Source: Polaromonas jejuensis NBRC 106434
Lineage (GTDB): Bacteria > Pseudomonadota > Gammaproteobacteria > Burkholderiales > Burkholderiaceae_C
DNA: 64,000 nucleotides
Assembly: GCF_001598235.1 (NCBI RefSeq)
Contig: NZ_BCYO01000012.1
Coordinates: forward strand, 57,377 to 121,376
Direction of reading: 5' to 3'
Of this stretch, positions 37,122 to 46,940 are shown in pieces (position 1 is the stretch's first letter; each line of letters begins with the position of its first letter). The translations under genes and the position numbers were made by a program. The notes below the pieces were generated by a model. The model did not search any database and had not been told where the DNA came from. It worked only from the letters and a program-made list of their open reading frames with translations.

Positions 37122-38354
37122 ATGCGATTCAACAAAACAAGACGCCTGCTTCTGACCAGCATCACCCTGGCACTCGGCGGCGGCCTCGCCCATGCCCAGA
37201 CGCCCCAGAATGTGGTCTTCTGGTACCACTTCGACAATCCCGAGCAGACCAAAATCATGGACGGGCTCGTCAACGACTTTCAGACAAAGAACAAGGGCAT
37301 CACCATCAATGCCCAAAACGTGCCGTGGAACAGCTACTACGACAAGCTCTTTACCTCGGTCGTTGGCGGCAAGTCGCCCGATGTCGCCATGGTCAAACTG
37401 GCACAACAGCCGCAGCTGGTTGAAATGGACGCCCTGGAGCCTATCGATCGCCAGATCAACAGCTGGTCGGGCAAGGCCGACGTCGCGCCCAACCTGTTTG
37501 AAATCAACAAGGCGGCCAACGGCAAGCAGTACTACCTGCCGCTTCAGTACGTGGTGGTCTACCTCTACTACCGCGCCGACCTCTTTGCCAAAGCCAAGCT
37601 TTCCGCACCCGAGACCTGCGAGCAATTTCTTGACGCCGCTAAAAAGCTCACCCTGCCGGCCTCGGCCAACGGCGGCGTTCCGCAATACGGATTCGGCATG
37701 CGCGGCGGCAAAGGCGGACAGGACAACTGGGGGCCCTTTGTCCTGTCACAGGGCAACCTGAACGGCACGGACATGGTCAAGCCCAAGGTGGTTGCGGCCA
37801 ACAACTGGTACATCGACCTGTTCCGCACCCACAAGGTGTCCCCGCCCTCAGCCCCCAACGACGGGTTCAACGAAATCATCAGCGCGTTCAAATCCGGCCA
37901 GACCGCGATGATGTTCCACCACCTGGGCTCGGCCAACAGCCTGGTCGCCACGCTGGGCGACAAGGTCTCGGCCGTGCCGGTCCCTGCCTGCGGTGGCCAG
38001 CGCTGGACCTATTTCGGGGATGAGTCGACGGCCTTGTTCAAGACGTCCAAGGTCAAGGATGCCGCCTGGAAGTGGATGGCATTTTTGAGCGAAGGCGGCA
38101 ACAACGCCAAGTTCGTGCAGGCCACCGGCCAGATGACCATCACGAAGAGCGCGGCCGGCAAGGTTCAGGCGCCAGCGCGCTTCATCACGGCCACGGCCAA
38201 TTCCCTGCCCTTTGCCAAGCCGCTGCCAGCCGTGCCGGAAACTGCTGATTTCGTCTCCACCGTGTGGCCAACCAACATGCAGCGCGCCATGGCGGGTGAA
38301 ATCACCTCGGCCCAAATGATGGACAACGTCGCCAAGCACTTCTCTCCGCGCTGA
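37122..38354 (+). CDS. ABC transporter sugar-binding protein
   Basis: A 410-residue periplasmic extracellular solute-binding protein, family 1. The signal peptide (RRLLLTSITLALGGGLAHAQ) is followed by NVVFWYHFDNPEQTKIMDGL, a typical first strand, and later by GFNEIISAFKSGQTAMMFHH and AWKWMAFLSEG, as in maltose/glycerol-3-phosphate-type binders. AGGAG lies 7 bp before ATG 37122. It presents substrate to the two permeases downstream. Ligand unknown. Confidence 0.92.
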   Translation: MRFNKTRRLLLTSITLALGGGLAHAQTPQNVVFWYHFDNPEQTKIMDGLVNDFQTKNKGITINAQNVPWNSYYDKLFTSVVGGKSPDVAMVKLAQQPQLVEMDALEPIDRQINSWSGKADVAPNLFEINKAANGKQYYLPLQYVVVYLYYRADLFAKAKLSAPETCEQFLDAAKKLTLPASANGGVPQYGFGMRGGKGGQDNWGPFVLSQGNLNGTDMVKPKVVAANNWYIDLFRTHKVSPPSAPNDGFNEIISAFKSGQTAMMFHHLGSANSLVATLGDKVSAVPVPACGGQRWTYFGDESTALFKTSKVKDAAWKWMAFLSEGGNNAKFVQATGQMTITKSAAGKVQAPARFITATANSLPFAKPLPAVPETADFVSTVWPTNMQRAMAGEITSAQMMDNVAKHFSPR

Positions 38355-38480
38355 TCGACGCCCCGGGGAAAGGCATACAGCCCGCCCCCAATTGCGTTCC
38401 GATTGACAGGACCTCGGCGCGGCTAAACACACGCTGACGCTGGGGTCCACCTTATCGACACTCCAACACGGGAATCCGAG

Positions 38481-39362
38481 ATGCCAAGAGGTTTCAAGGG
38501 CAATGTATTGCCCTATGCGCTGCTGTCCCCGGCCGTTCTCGCCACGCTGATCCTGGTGTTCTACCCCATGCTTCAGGCGGCGATCACCAGCCTTTACCGC
38601 AATGTGCTCTGGAAGCCGCGTGATGTGGCCTTCATCTGGTTCGACAACTATTGGGCCATCCTGCACGACCCTGTCGCCTGGTCATCGCTGGGACGCACCG
38701 TCATCTGGATCGGCGTGACTGTTCCCCTGCAACTGCTGCTCGGTCTGGTCACCGCCCTGCTGCTCAACCAGCAATTTCGCTGGCGCGGCCTGGCCCGCAG
38801 CCTGATCCTGATTCCGTGGGCCTTGCCCAGCGTGATCATCGGCCTGATGTGGTCGTGGATTTACCACCCCCAGGTCGGCGTGCTCAATGACCTGGCACTG
38901 CGCCTCGGCCTGCTGCAGGCCGCCATTCCCTGGCTGGCTGGCCCCGACACCGCGCTGTACTCCATCATGGTGGCGCTGATCTGGCAGGGCTTTCCCTTCT
39001 TCGCCATCATGATCCTGGCGGGCCTGCAGACGATTCCTTCCAACCTGTATGAAGCCGCATCGATTGACGGCGCCACCACGTGGCAAAAGTTCTGCGCCAT
39101 CACATTGCCCGGCCTCAAGGGCGTGCTGGTCACCGCCGTGATGCTGCGCCTGATCTGGGTGGCCAATTCCATTGACGTGATCTATGTGATGACGGGTGGC
39201 GGCCCGGGCTATGCGTCGCAGACGCTGCCGCTTTACGCTTTCAAGCGAACCTACGCCAGCATGGACCTGGGTTACGGCACCGCTCTTGCCGTGAGCTTCT
39301 CCATCCTTTTGCTGGGCCTGATCGTGCTCTACCTGCGCCGTGCGGGCAAGGACCTCGAATAA
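38481..39362 (+). CDS. ABC transporter permease (MalF/UgpA type)
   Basis: A 293-residue inner-membrane permease with six helices. The EAA loop that docks the ATPase reads EAASIDGATTWQKFCAITLP near residue 190. It is 126 bp after the binding-protein gene and its stop overlaps the next permease start by one base (TAATG). Confidence 0.92.
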   Translation: MPRGFKGNVLPYALLSPAVLATLILVFYPMLQAAITSLYRNVLWKPRDVAFIWFDNYWAILHDPVAWSSLGRTVIWIGVTVPLQLLLGLVTALLLNQQFRWRGLARSLILIPWALPSVIIGLMWSWIYHPQVGVLNDLALRLGLLQAAIPWLAGPDTALYSIMVALIWQGFPFFAIMILAGLQTIPSNLYEAASIDGATTWQKFCAITLPGLKGVLVTAVMLRLIWVANSIDVIYVMTGGGPGYASQTLPLYAFKRTYASMDLGYGTALAVSFSILLLGLIVLYLRRAGKDLE

Positions 39363-40201
39363 TGCGAAATTCCAACAAGGCGTGGCTACTTCGCCTGCTC
39401 ACGCTGCACCTGCCGATGGCCCTGATCGTGCTATTCGCACTCGGCCCCTACCTCTGGATGCTGCTGACTTCAGTCAAGCCGGAGTCCGAACTCTTCAGCC
39501 CGCAACGCGCCCTGCTTCCGCAGGTCTACACGCTGGAGAACTATGTCCGCCTGCTCACCAAAACATCCTTCCTGACCAATGTGGGCCACAGCCTGATCGT
39601 GGCGCTCGGCACCGTCGCGCTGGGACTGTCCTTGAGCCTGACGGCCGCCTATGCCTTCTCACGCTTTCGCTTCCCCGGGCGCAGGCTGTTGATGATGAAA
39701 TTTCTGCTGGTCAACATGTTTCCGCTGATCCTGCTGATCATTCCGCTGTTCATCATCATGCGTCAGCTCAACCTGCTGGACACCCATCTGGCGCTGATCC
39801 TGGCCCACTCGACCTTCTCGGTGCCCTTTGCCACCTGGATGATGATCAGCTACTTCAATGCCATTCCACGCAGCCTCGATGAAGCGGCCATGGTCGACGG
39901 CTGCAGCGCGCTCGGCGCCATGTTCCGCGTGGTCCTGCCGCTGACGCTGCCGGGGGTCATTGCCACCGGCATCTATATCTTCATCACCTCATGGAACGAA
40001 TTTCTTTATGCCCAGGTATTGGCCGGTCAGGAAGTACGCACGCTCACGGTCGCGGTGCAGACGCTGATTGGCGAGTACGAGATCGCCTGGGGTTTGCTGA
40101 CCGCCGGTGGCGTGGTCGGCGCCCTGCCCGTCACGCTGCTTTTCATGCTGATCCAGAAACGACTGATCTCCGGCATGACGCAGGGCGCGGTCAAGGGCTA
40201 G
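39362..40201 (+). CDS. ABC transporter permease (MalG/UgpE type)
   Basis: A 279-residue inner-membrane permease, the second half of the transmembrane channel. The EAA loop is EAAMVDGCSALGAMFRVVLP near residue 175. The N-terminal helix and YAFSRFRFPGRR match MalG-type proteins. Translationally coupled to the preceding permease. Confidence 0.92.
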   Translation: MRNSNKAWLLRLLTLHLPMALIVLFALGPYLWMLLTSVKPESELFSPQRALLPQVYTLENYVRLLTKTSFLTNVGHSLIVALGTVALGLSLSLTAAYAFSRFRFPGRRLLMMKFLLVNMFPLILLIIPLFIIMRQLNLLDTHLALILAHSTFSVPFATWMMISYFNAIPRSLDEAAMVDGCSALGAMFRVVLPLTLPGVIATGIYIFITSWNEFLYAQVLAGQEVRTLTVAVQTLIGEYEIAWGLLTAGGVVGALPVTLLFMLIQKRLISGMTQGAVKG

Positions 40202-40288
40202 GCAGCATTGAACCCAACGCCAGGAAAACATTCATCCGCATTTACTCCCGCCAGTCCGTACTGGCATCACTAGCAAGGAAATGACAAC

Positions 40289-41173
40289 ATGAGCAATCCG
40301 ATAGGCATCATTTCGATGCAGCATCAACGTCCCTTCACAGCGAAGGAACTTCCCCAGTTGGCCCGCTGGAAATCAGCCGGCTACGACTTCGTCGAAATGC
40401 TGGTGCCGGAAGCCGGCGAAATTGATCTGGGCGTGGCAGGCAAAGCACTGGCCGACGAAGGGCTCGGTGTCGTTCTGGCCGCGCGCGTCAACCTGGACCG
40501 CAATCTTTGCTCGGACGACGCAAGCAAGCGCCAGGCTGGCGTGGACTACCTGCACTACTGCGTGGAGGCAGCCAGCAAACTTGGCGCGTCCATCGTCGGC
40601 GGTCCGCTGTATGGCAACCCGCTGGTTTTTGCCGGTCGCGCCCCGCACCCGGTGGACGAGAGCCTGCGCCTGCAGCGCGTCGACCGGGCCGTTGACGGCC
40701 TGAAGAAAGGCGCCGTTGTCGCCGCCCAGGCCGGGGTACGTTTCGGCGTCGAGCCGCTCAACCGTTTTGAAACCGACATTCTCAACACCACCCGCCAGGG
40801 CATCGCGCTGGCAAAGATGGTGGACCATCCCGCCGTCGGCCTGGTACTCGACACCTTCCATATGAATATGGAAGACGATGACATCCCTGGTGCCATCCGT
40901 GAGGCCGGCAAGCACATGATTCATTTCCAGGCCAACGAGAACCACCGCGGTTACCTCGGCACCGGCCATATCGAGTGGACTCCCGTCATCCGCGCCCTGG
41001 CTGACATAGGCTACACCGGCACGATTTCGCTGGAGCCTTTCCGCCGCACCGACGAACGCATCGGCATTCCATTTGCGCAATGGAAAGCCCCTTCACATGA
41101 CGAGCAAGTCCAGCTGGGCGCCGCCTGCTCATTCATTAAAAACCTGATCACGTTGAATGGAGGCCGGGTATGA
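40289..41173 (+). CDS. Sugar phosphate isomerase/epimerase family (TIM barrel)
   Basis: A 294-residue AP-endonuclease-2-like TIM barrel. EPLNRFETDILNT, VLDTFHMNMED, HFQANENHRGYLGTGHIEW and SLEPFRR carry the metal-binding Glu/Asp/His/Glu set of D-tagatose/D-psicose 3-epimerases and related enzymes. It probably epimerises or isomerises the sugar brought in by the ABC transporter. AAGGAAATG... precedes by 7 bp. Substrate unknown; an inosose isomerase is possible. Confidence 0.85.
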   Translation: MSNPIGIISMQHQRPFTAKELPQLARWKSAGYDFVEMLVPEAGEIDLGVAGKALADEGLGVVLAARVNLDRNLCSDDASKRQAGVDYLHYCVEAASKLGASIVGGPLYGNPLVFAGRAPHPVDESLRLQRVDRAVDGLKKGAVVAAQAGVRFGVEPLNRFETDILNTTRQGIALAKMVDHPAVGLVLDTFHMNMEDDDIPGAIREAGKHMIHFQANENHRGYLGTGHIEWTPVIRALADIGYTGTISLEPFRRTDERIGIPFAQWKAPSHDEQVQLGAACSFIKNLITLNGGRV

Positions 41174-42195
41174 CGCGCCGTGTTGTATGGGTAGGCTGCG
41201 GCCGCCACGCCGAACAAATGCTGCTGCCGCAGCTGTCCCGCCATGACATCGAACTGGTGGGCGTCTGCGACATCAACCTGGCCGCGGCCGAGATGGTCGC
41301 ACGGCGCTACGGCGTCCAGCATGTGGCCACGGACTACAAGGAACTGCTGGCCTTGCCCAGCATCGATGTGGTCGGAATGGCCGCGGGCCCGGTGCAGCAC
41401 CGTGATATCTCGATCGCCGCCCTGAACCGCGGAATCAACGTCTTCATGGAAAAGCCGTGCGGCGCCACGGCGGCAGACGCGAAGGCGATTCAGGCGGCGG
41501 CCCGCGCGGCAGGCAAAACGGTAGGCGTCGGCTTCATGAAACGCTACTCCACCGGCAACCGCATGGCCTACAACGTCGTCAAGTCGCCCGAATTCGGCAA
41601 GGTGTCCGCCTTCTTCGGCGAGTACATGACCGCGCCCACCTACTTCACCGGCAACGTCGACTACACCGGCTTCTACCTGCACCACTGCGTGCACTACATG
41701 GACCTGGTGCGCTACTACGTGGCGCCGGTGACCAGCGTCACCGTGTTCCGCAACGAAATCTCGCCCGGCAAACAGGTGCTGCATGTGCATTTCGGGTTTG
41801 AAAACGGTGCCATAGGCACCGTGGTCATGGGCACGATACAGTCGCGCGGCACGCCGGTCGAACGCATTCAGGTCATGGGCGACCAGCGCCGCGTTGAAGT
41901 CGATGGCGTGATTGAAGTCAACTACTTCCGCAACCCGCCGTTCAAGGCCGACGACCCGGCCGCCAGCCTCACCGACGGGGTCGACACGCTGTCGTGGAAA
42001 CCCAATTTCACCGCCGCGGCGAATGAAGACTTCAAGGGCTACAACGCCCTGTTTGCCGCCTACTTTGATGCACTCGACGGCAAGGCCACCGACCTTCCCA
42101 CGATTGACGACGGCGTGCTAGCGATGCAGGTGCTGGAAGCCATGCTGGAAGGCATCGCGAACCCCGGAAAAACCATCGCACTGTCCCATCGCTGA
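41170..42195 (+). CDS. Gfo/Idh/MocA-family oxidoreductase
   Basis: A 341-residue NAD(P)-dependent dehydrogenase. VWVGCGRHAEQMLLPQL is the Rossmann entry, NVFMEKPCGATAADAKAI has the EKP motif, and YLHHCVHYMDLVRYY holds the catalytic histidine. The family oxidises sugars or inositols. Its ATG overlaps the isomerase stop (ATGA), so both act on one pathway. Confidence 0.88.
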   Translation: MTRRVVWVGCGRHAEQMLLPQLSRHDIELVGVCDINLAAAEMVARRYGVQHVATDYKELLALPSIDVVGMAAGPVQHRDISIAALNRGINVFMEKPCGATAADAKAIQAAARAAGKTVGVGFMKRYSTGNRMAYNVVKSPEFGKVSAFFGEYMTAPTYFTGNVDYTGFYLHHCVHYMDLVRYYVAPVTSVTVFRNEISPGKQVLHVHFGFENGAIGTVVMGTIQSRGTPVERIQVMGDQRRVEVDGVIEVNYFRNPPFKADDPAASLTDGVDTLSWKPNFTAAANEDFKGYNALFAAYFDALDGKATDLPTIDDGVLAMQVLEAMLEGIANPGKTIALSHR

Positions 42196-42225
42196 GCGTG
42201 ACCCGTCTTACCAAGGAAAGCCATC

Positions 42226-43332
42226 ATGTCTGAACTAAGCCTGCGCCAGGTCAAGAAAAACTACGGGACGATCCCCATCATCCACGGCGTCGACCTGGAA
42301 ATCAACAGCGGCGAATTTGTGGTCTTCGTCGGCCCGTCGGGTTGCGGCAAGAGCACGCTGATGCGCATGATTGCGGGGCTGGAAGATATCAGTGGCGGCG
42401 AGATTTCCATCGGCGACCGGGTGGTCAATGACCTGCCGCCGCGCGACCGCGACATCGCCATGGTTTTCCAGGACTACGCCCTCTATCCGAACAAAACCGT
42501 GTTCGAAAACATGGCCTTCGGCCTGCGCATCCGCAAGACGCCGCAGGATGAAATCAATCAGCGCGTCGGAAAGGCTGCAGAGACCCTGCAGATCACGCAT
42601 TTGCTGGAGCGCCTGCCCAAGGCCCTCTCGGGCGGGCAGCGCCAGCGTGTCGCCATGGGTCGGGCCATGGTGCGAAAGCCGAAGGTATTTCTATTCGACG
42701 AGCCGCTGTCCAACCTCGATGCACTGCTGCGCAACCAGGTCCGCGCCGAAATCAAGAAACTGCACCAACGCGAAGGCGGTACGGTCGTCTATGTCACGCA
42801 CGATCAGGTCGAAGCCATGACACTGGCCGATCGCATCGTCGTGTTGCAGGCAGGCCGCATCGTGCAGTCGGGTACGCCCGACGAGATTTACCACCGGCCC
42901 AAACACCGCTTTGTGGCTGAGTTCACCGGATCACCGCCGATGAACCTCATGGAGGTCACACTGCTTCGGAAAAATGGGATCTGCGCCCTGGCGCTGCCTG
43001 ACGGCACAGAGCTGACACTGACGGCCGCTCAGGAAGCCCTGAGCTTAAATGCCAGCTCGCAGGCCGTGGTGCTCGGGGTCCGCCCCGAAAACCTCGTGGT
43101 CAGCGACAACGCCGGCCATCCTTTGTGGAAAACGCTGTCGCTCGAAGTCACGCTGGTGGAGCCGCTAGGCGCAGAGAACGTGGTGCATATGGCCCTGGGC
43201 ACCTTTGACCTGATTGGCCGGTTTCCCAACGCAGTTCGCCCCGCGCAAGGCGGCCGGCTGGAGGTGGCGTTAAACCCGGACACACTGCATTTCTTTGACT
43301 CTTCAACCGGCCAGGCACTAACGCAAACTTGA
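42226..43332 (+). CDS. ABC transporter ATP-binding protein (MalK/UgpC type)
   Basis: A 368-residue ATPase. Walker A GPSGCGKSTLM at about 38, Q-loop FQDYALYPNKTV, signature LSGGQRQRVAMGRA, Walker B VFLFDEPLSNLD and H-loop YVTHDQVEAMTLADR are all present, followed by a TOBE regulatory domain. It energises the two permeases. AAGGAAAGCC precedes the ATG. It is the last gene of the operon, 30 bp after the dehydrogenase. Confidence 0.94.
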   Translation: MSELSLRQVKKNYGTIPIIHGVDLEINSGEFVVFVGPSGCGKSTLMRMIAGLEDISGGEISIGDRVVNDLPPRDRDIAMVFQDYALYPNKTVFENMAFGLRIRKTPQDEINQRVGKAAETLQITHLLERLPKALSGGQRQRVAMGRAMVRKPKVFLFDEPLSNLDALLRNQVRAEIKKLHQREGGTVVYVTHDQVEAMTLADRIVVLQAGRIVQSGTPDEIYHRPKHRFVAEFTGSPPMNLMEVTLLRKNGICALALPDGTELTLTAAQEALSLNASSQAVVLGVRPENLVVSDNAGHPLWKTLSLEVTLVEPLGAENVVHMALGTFDLIGRFPNAVRPAQGGRLEVALNPDTLHFFDSSTGQALTQT

Positions 43333-43652
43333 GAAAAGCCAGGCGCCCGCCATTTCACAAGGGCTGAGGCTGTATTCAATTTAACGCGCCCCTCCGCCTG
43401 GCTTATCGGAGCGCGGAGCGGCCCGCCCCCTGCAAGACACAACTAACTCTTGACCAGGATTGGCTCTGGTGTATCGTCACCCAACAGTCAGTCTTTCAGC
43501 TTGGTTTTGATGCCTCTGCGGCGCGGGTGGGCGGGCTGGATTTTCATGCCGGGCGTGGCGACCCGCTGCAAATAAGTTGCTGTCCTACAGCAGCCCCGCA
43601 CCCGCAGATCAACAATAGGACAACAGGCCGCTTATGCCTGTTTTTCATTTAT
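43333..43652. other. Intergenic region after the sugar operon
   Basis: Contains an inverted repeat AAGCCAGGCG (43336-43345) / CGCCTGGCTT (43395-43404) with a 49-nt loop and no T-run; possibly an mRNA-end structure. Nothing else convincing. Confidence 0.4.
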
Positions 43653-44555
43653 ATGCTGCCTTCCATGCCCCTTTCTTCCACGCGCCGCACATCCGGGACC
43701 TCGCCTGCTTCGGCATCGGCGTCCACACCTCAAGCCGATACGGCCATCGACATGGCCGCGGTGGAAGCCGATACGCAGGCGGCGCTGGCCGCGGCCAGCC
43801 GCGACTCTTCGTTTTCCTTCAAGGTCCTCACGGTCAACATCCACAAGGGCTTCACCTTTTTCAACCGCAAGTTCATCCTGCCCGAACTGCGCGAGGCGGT
43901 GCGCAGCGTGGGCGCCGACGTGGTGTTCTTGCAGGAAGTGACTGGCGACAACGCCAAGCACCAGGACAAGTACGACAACTACCCCGAGGCGCCGCACTAC
44001 GAATTCCTGGCCGACGAAATCTGGCCGCAGTTTGCCTATGGCCGCAACGCGGTCTACACCAACGGCCACCACGGCAACGCGGTGCTGTCCAAGTTTCCCA
44101 TCGTGCGTTTCGAAAACCACGATGTCTCCATCAGCGGCCCCGAGCGGCGCGGCCTGTTGCATTGCGAACTGCAGATGCCGGGCCGCCGCATGAATGTGCA
44201 CGCCATCTGCGTGCACCTGGGCCTGATCGAGGCGCACCGGCTTCAGCAGATGACCATGTTGTGCGACCTCGTGCGCAGCGGGATTCCCGCCCAGGCGCCT
44301 GTGGTCGTGGCCGGCGATTTCAACGACTGGCGTCATCGCGCCCATGCGCTGCTGGCGCATGGCGCGGACCTGCACGAGGTGTTTGTGCAGGCCCATGGCC
44401 ATGCCGCGCGCACCTTTCCCGCGCGCTTGCCGCTGCTGCGGCTGGACCGCATCTACGTGCGCAATGCCATTGGCCACGCCCCGGTCGTGCTGCCCAACAG
44501 GCCCTGGTCGCATCTGTCGGACCATGCGCCGCTGGCGGCGGAAATTGAGTTGTGA
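43653..44555 (+). CDS. Endonuclease/exonuclease/phosphatase family protein
   Basis: A 300-residue protein. After a Ser/Thr/Ala-rich N-terminus of about 60 residues the EEP fold begins: [18 protein letters not shown] (metal-binding Glu), [22 protein letters not shown] (Asp/Asn pair) and LSDHAPL (catalytic Asp-His). Members include exonuclease III, phosphodiesterases and sphingomyelinases; the bacterial group with NIHKG often neighbours cardiolipin synthase. Start could also be ATG 43665. Confidence 0.82.
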   Translation: MLPSMPLSSTRRTSGTSPASASASTPQADTAIDMAAVEADTQAALAAASRDSSFSFKVLTVNIHKGFTFFNRKFILPELREAVRSVGADVVFLQEVTGDNAKHQDKYDNYPEAPHYEFLADEIWPQFAYGRNAVYTNGHHGNAVLSKFPIVRFENHDVSISGPERRGLLHCELQMPGRRMNVHAICVHLGLIEAHRLQQMTMLCDLVRSGIPAQAPVVVAGDFNDWRHRAHALLAHGADLHEVFVQAHGHAARTFPARLPLLRLDRIYVRNAIGHAPVVLPNRPWSHLSDHAPLAAEIEL

Positions 44556-44637
44556 AAACGGCGAGGCGCAAAGCCGGCAACGGCAGCTCAAGGCCTGATG
44601 TTGGGCCGGAGCGCATCCGCAGCTGACAGGGCAGGTG

Positions 44638-44982
44638 TCAGCTGGACGGCGCCTGCGCCATATCCGGCTCTGGCGGCACCGCGTCGCGCCCGTCGTCGCC
44701 CGGTGGCGCCACCGGGCGGGTGGTCGAATCCCGCGGATCGGGCGCTGGCGGCATGGCGCTGTCGGGCGCCCGCTGGCGGCGGGCCGGGTTGCGGTTGACC
44801 GGATTTTTCAGCGGCACGGTCTGGTCCGCGCCGGAAGGCTTGCCCTGCCCGCCGGCCTTTGGGTCCGTGCCGGATGGCTTCGTGGGCAGCGCCTTGTCGG
44901 GCGCAGCCGTCTGCGCGGCTGCCCACCCGCCTGCCAGGCCCAGCGCCAAGCCGAGTAGGCCCGCAAGGAAATGTTTCTGCAT
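44638..44982 (-). CDS. Small exported proline-rich protein
   Basis: A 114-residue protein with signal peptide MQKHFLAGLLGLALGLAGGW, cleavage near AAAQ, then a disordered Pro/Ala/Asp-rich chain. AGGAGG lies 6 bp before ATG 44982. No family recognised. Confidence 0.65.
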   Translation of the reverse strand: MQKHFLAGLLGLALGLAGGWAAAQTAAPDKALPTKPSGTDPKAGGQGKPSGADQTVPLKNPVNRNPARRQRAPDSAMPPAPDPRDSTTRPVAPPGDDGRDAVPPEPDMAQAPSS

Positions 44983-45052
44983 GAAGACCTCCTGCGCAAG
45001 TTAGGACTCACTCTACGCCCATCCCGGCAAAAACCCAATGGCCCCGCAGCAC

Positions 45053-45487
45053 TCAGCGCCGGAGCGGGGTCGCCACCAGTTCCTTGGAGCCGGTTTGCGC
45101 ATCATGCTCGCGGCTGAAGGCCCAGCCCGGCAGCCAGGCCAGCACAATTTCGGCCGTGGTGCGCACCGTGCAGCCCGGCATCACATGGCCGGCGCGCAGC
45201 TGCCCGCGGGCATCGGCCACGCTCGCATGCAGGTGCAGGCCATCCGGGCTCAGGGTGCCCGACAAGCTGATCAGCTCCAGCGGCTCCGCCAGCAGCGTGC
45301 CCTGGGGCTCGGCCGCATAACGCAGCACGGCTTGCGACAGGCTGCCCACGGCAGAGATGACGCAGCCGGCCCGGCCACCGCCCTCGGCATGCCATTCATC
45401 GAAGGCCGCCGCCAGTGCGCCGCGCAAGTCCTCGCCGGGTTGAAGGCGCAGCACCTGGGTCGCCGGATCGCTGTGCGTGGGGTTCAT
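45053..45487 (-). CDS. PPC/DUF296 domain protein
   Basis: A 144-residue PPC-domain protein. LRLQPGEDLRGALAAAFDEW, CVISAVGSLSQAVLRYA and HLHASVADARGQLRAGHVMPG match the trimeric PPC fold with a HxH putative metal site. Stand-alone bacterial PPC proteins lack the AT-hooks of plant AHL proteins; biochemical role unknown. CGGAGAACCCC precedes ATG 45487. Confidence 0.85.
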   Translation of the reverse strand: MNPTHSDPATQVLRLQPGEDLRGALAAAFDEWHAEGGGRAGCVISAVGSLSQAVLRYAAEPQGTLLAEPLELISLSGTLSPDGLHLHASVADARGQLRAGHVMPGCTVRTTAEIVLAWLPGWAFSREHDAQTGSKELVATPLRR

Positions 45488-45572
45488 GGGGTTCTCCGGC
45501 TGGGAAGTAGGCGCAAGGGTAGACGAATAATGGCGGCAACTCAGGCGATGGCTGCCTTTTCCGGTCTTTTCC

Positions 45573-46730
45573 TCAAGCCGCCACCAGGCGCAGGTGGGTA
45601 ATCTCCGAGGGCGCCCCAAAGCGTTTGGGCGGGCCCCAGTAACCGGTGCCGCGACTGGTATACACCCACAGGTTTTGCAGCTTGTGCAAGCCCGCCGTGT
45701 AGGGCTGCTGAAGGCGCACAAACAGGTTCCAGGGGAAAAACTGCCCGCCATGGGTGTGGCCAGACAGCTGCAGGTCAAAGCCGGCCCTGGCCGCCGCCGC
45801 CGCGCTGCGCGGCTGGTGCGCCAGCAGCAGGCGCACGGCATCTGGCGGCGCGCCCTTCAGCGCGGCCTCCGGGTCGCTGCGGTGCGCGACGTCAAAATGG
45901 CCGGCGCCGTAATCGGTCACGCCGGCCAGCACCAGCGGCATGCCGCCCTCGCCCGCAGCACCGGGCTGGCGAATCACCACATGCTGGTTGAGCAGCACGG
46001 TCAGGCCCAGGCGCCGCAACTCGTCAATCCACGCGTGCGCGCCCGAGTAGTACTCGTGGTTGCCGGTCACAAAAAACGTGCCGTGGCGCGACCGCAACCC
46101 GGCCAGCGGCGCCACATGCGCGGCCAGCTGGCTGACCCGGCCATCCACCAGATCGCCCGTCACGGCGACCATGTCGGCCTCCAGTGCATTGACCTTGTCC
46201 ACAATGCGGCGCAGATAGCCCTGCTTGATGGTGGGCCCCACATGGATATCGCTGATCTGGGCCACGGTAAAGCCCTGCCAGGCGGCGGGCAGGCCCTGGA
46301 TGGGCACATCCACCCGCACCACCGCCGCCGTGCGCCTGGCATTCAGAAAGCCCAGCAGCGTCGCGAGCAGGCCCAGCACCGGCACGGCCTGCGCCGATGC
46401 CGCGCGCAAAGACGCCAGCGGCAGCCAGCCGGGCGCCAGCCCATCCACCAGCCATAGCCCCAGCAAGGCCGCGTCGCGCAGCAGGGTGAGCACCAGCAGC
46501 GAGGAAAACAAACCCATGAGCAGCAGGCCTATCCAGCTCAACCCATCGGCCAGCGACGATTTGGCCACGCGGTGCGCCATCAACCCCAGCGGCATGAGCA
46601 AGGCCGACAGCACCAGGCCGCCGGCCATCCACAGCTGGACCGTGGGAAAACCCGCCAGCCCAGGCAGCACGCGGGTGCCGATATAAGCGTGGAGCAGCGC
46701 AGCTACAATGGCCAGTGGCAAGAAGTTCAT
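45573..46730 (-). CDS. Membrane-anchored metallophosphoesterase (YkuE/YaeI-like)
   Basis: A 385-residue protein. Four N-terminal helices span residues 1-145; the calcineurin-like domain follows with ISDIHVGPT (metal site 1), VTGDLVDGR, VTGNHEYYSG, LLAHQP and SGHTHGGQFFPW. YkuE/YaeI relatives hydrolyse phosphodiester or pyrophosphate bonds of lipids at the membrane face. Transcribed divergently from minC. Confidence 0.88.
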   Translation of the reverse strand: MNFLPLAIVAALLHAYIGTRVLPGLAGFPTVQLWMAGGLVLSALLMPLGLMAHRVAKSSLADGLSWIGLLLMGLFSSLLVLTLLRDAALLGLWLVDGLAPGWLPLASLRAASAQAVPVLGLLATLLGFLNARRTAAVVRVDVPIQGLPAAWQGFTVAQISDIHVGPTIKQGYLRRIVDKVNALEADMVAVTGDLVDGRVSQLAAHVAPLAGLRSRHGTFFVTGNHEYYSGAHAWIDELRRLGLTVLLNQHVVIRQPGAAGEGGMPLVLAGVTDYGAGHFDVAHRSDPEAALKGAPPDAVRLLLAHQPRSAAAAARAGFDLQLSGHTHGGQFFPWNLFVRLQQPYTAGLHKLQNLWVYTSRGTGYWGPPKRFGAPSEITHLRLVAA

Positions 46731-46940
46731 GAAGTTCCAAGGGGCACAGGCCCTTTATCCTTTACCTTTTCATATGGGCGCAACCCGCATGCATTCAATG
46801 CCTCGCGCCGCGAAAGCGCCACGTTTCATCCCTTCACAAATGAGACAACCCGTGCACGCCAATTTGCGGCTTCTCACGATACCCTCGGCATGTCGTGTTA
46901 CCGGCCATGCCCCCATGTACTGCCAGCCCATTGTTCGCCC

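Noticed and set aside
43336..43404. 10-bp inverted repeat after the sugar operon as a terminator
   Set aside because: Loop of 49 nt and no T-run; recorded only within the intergenic note.
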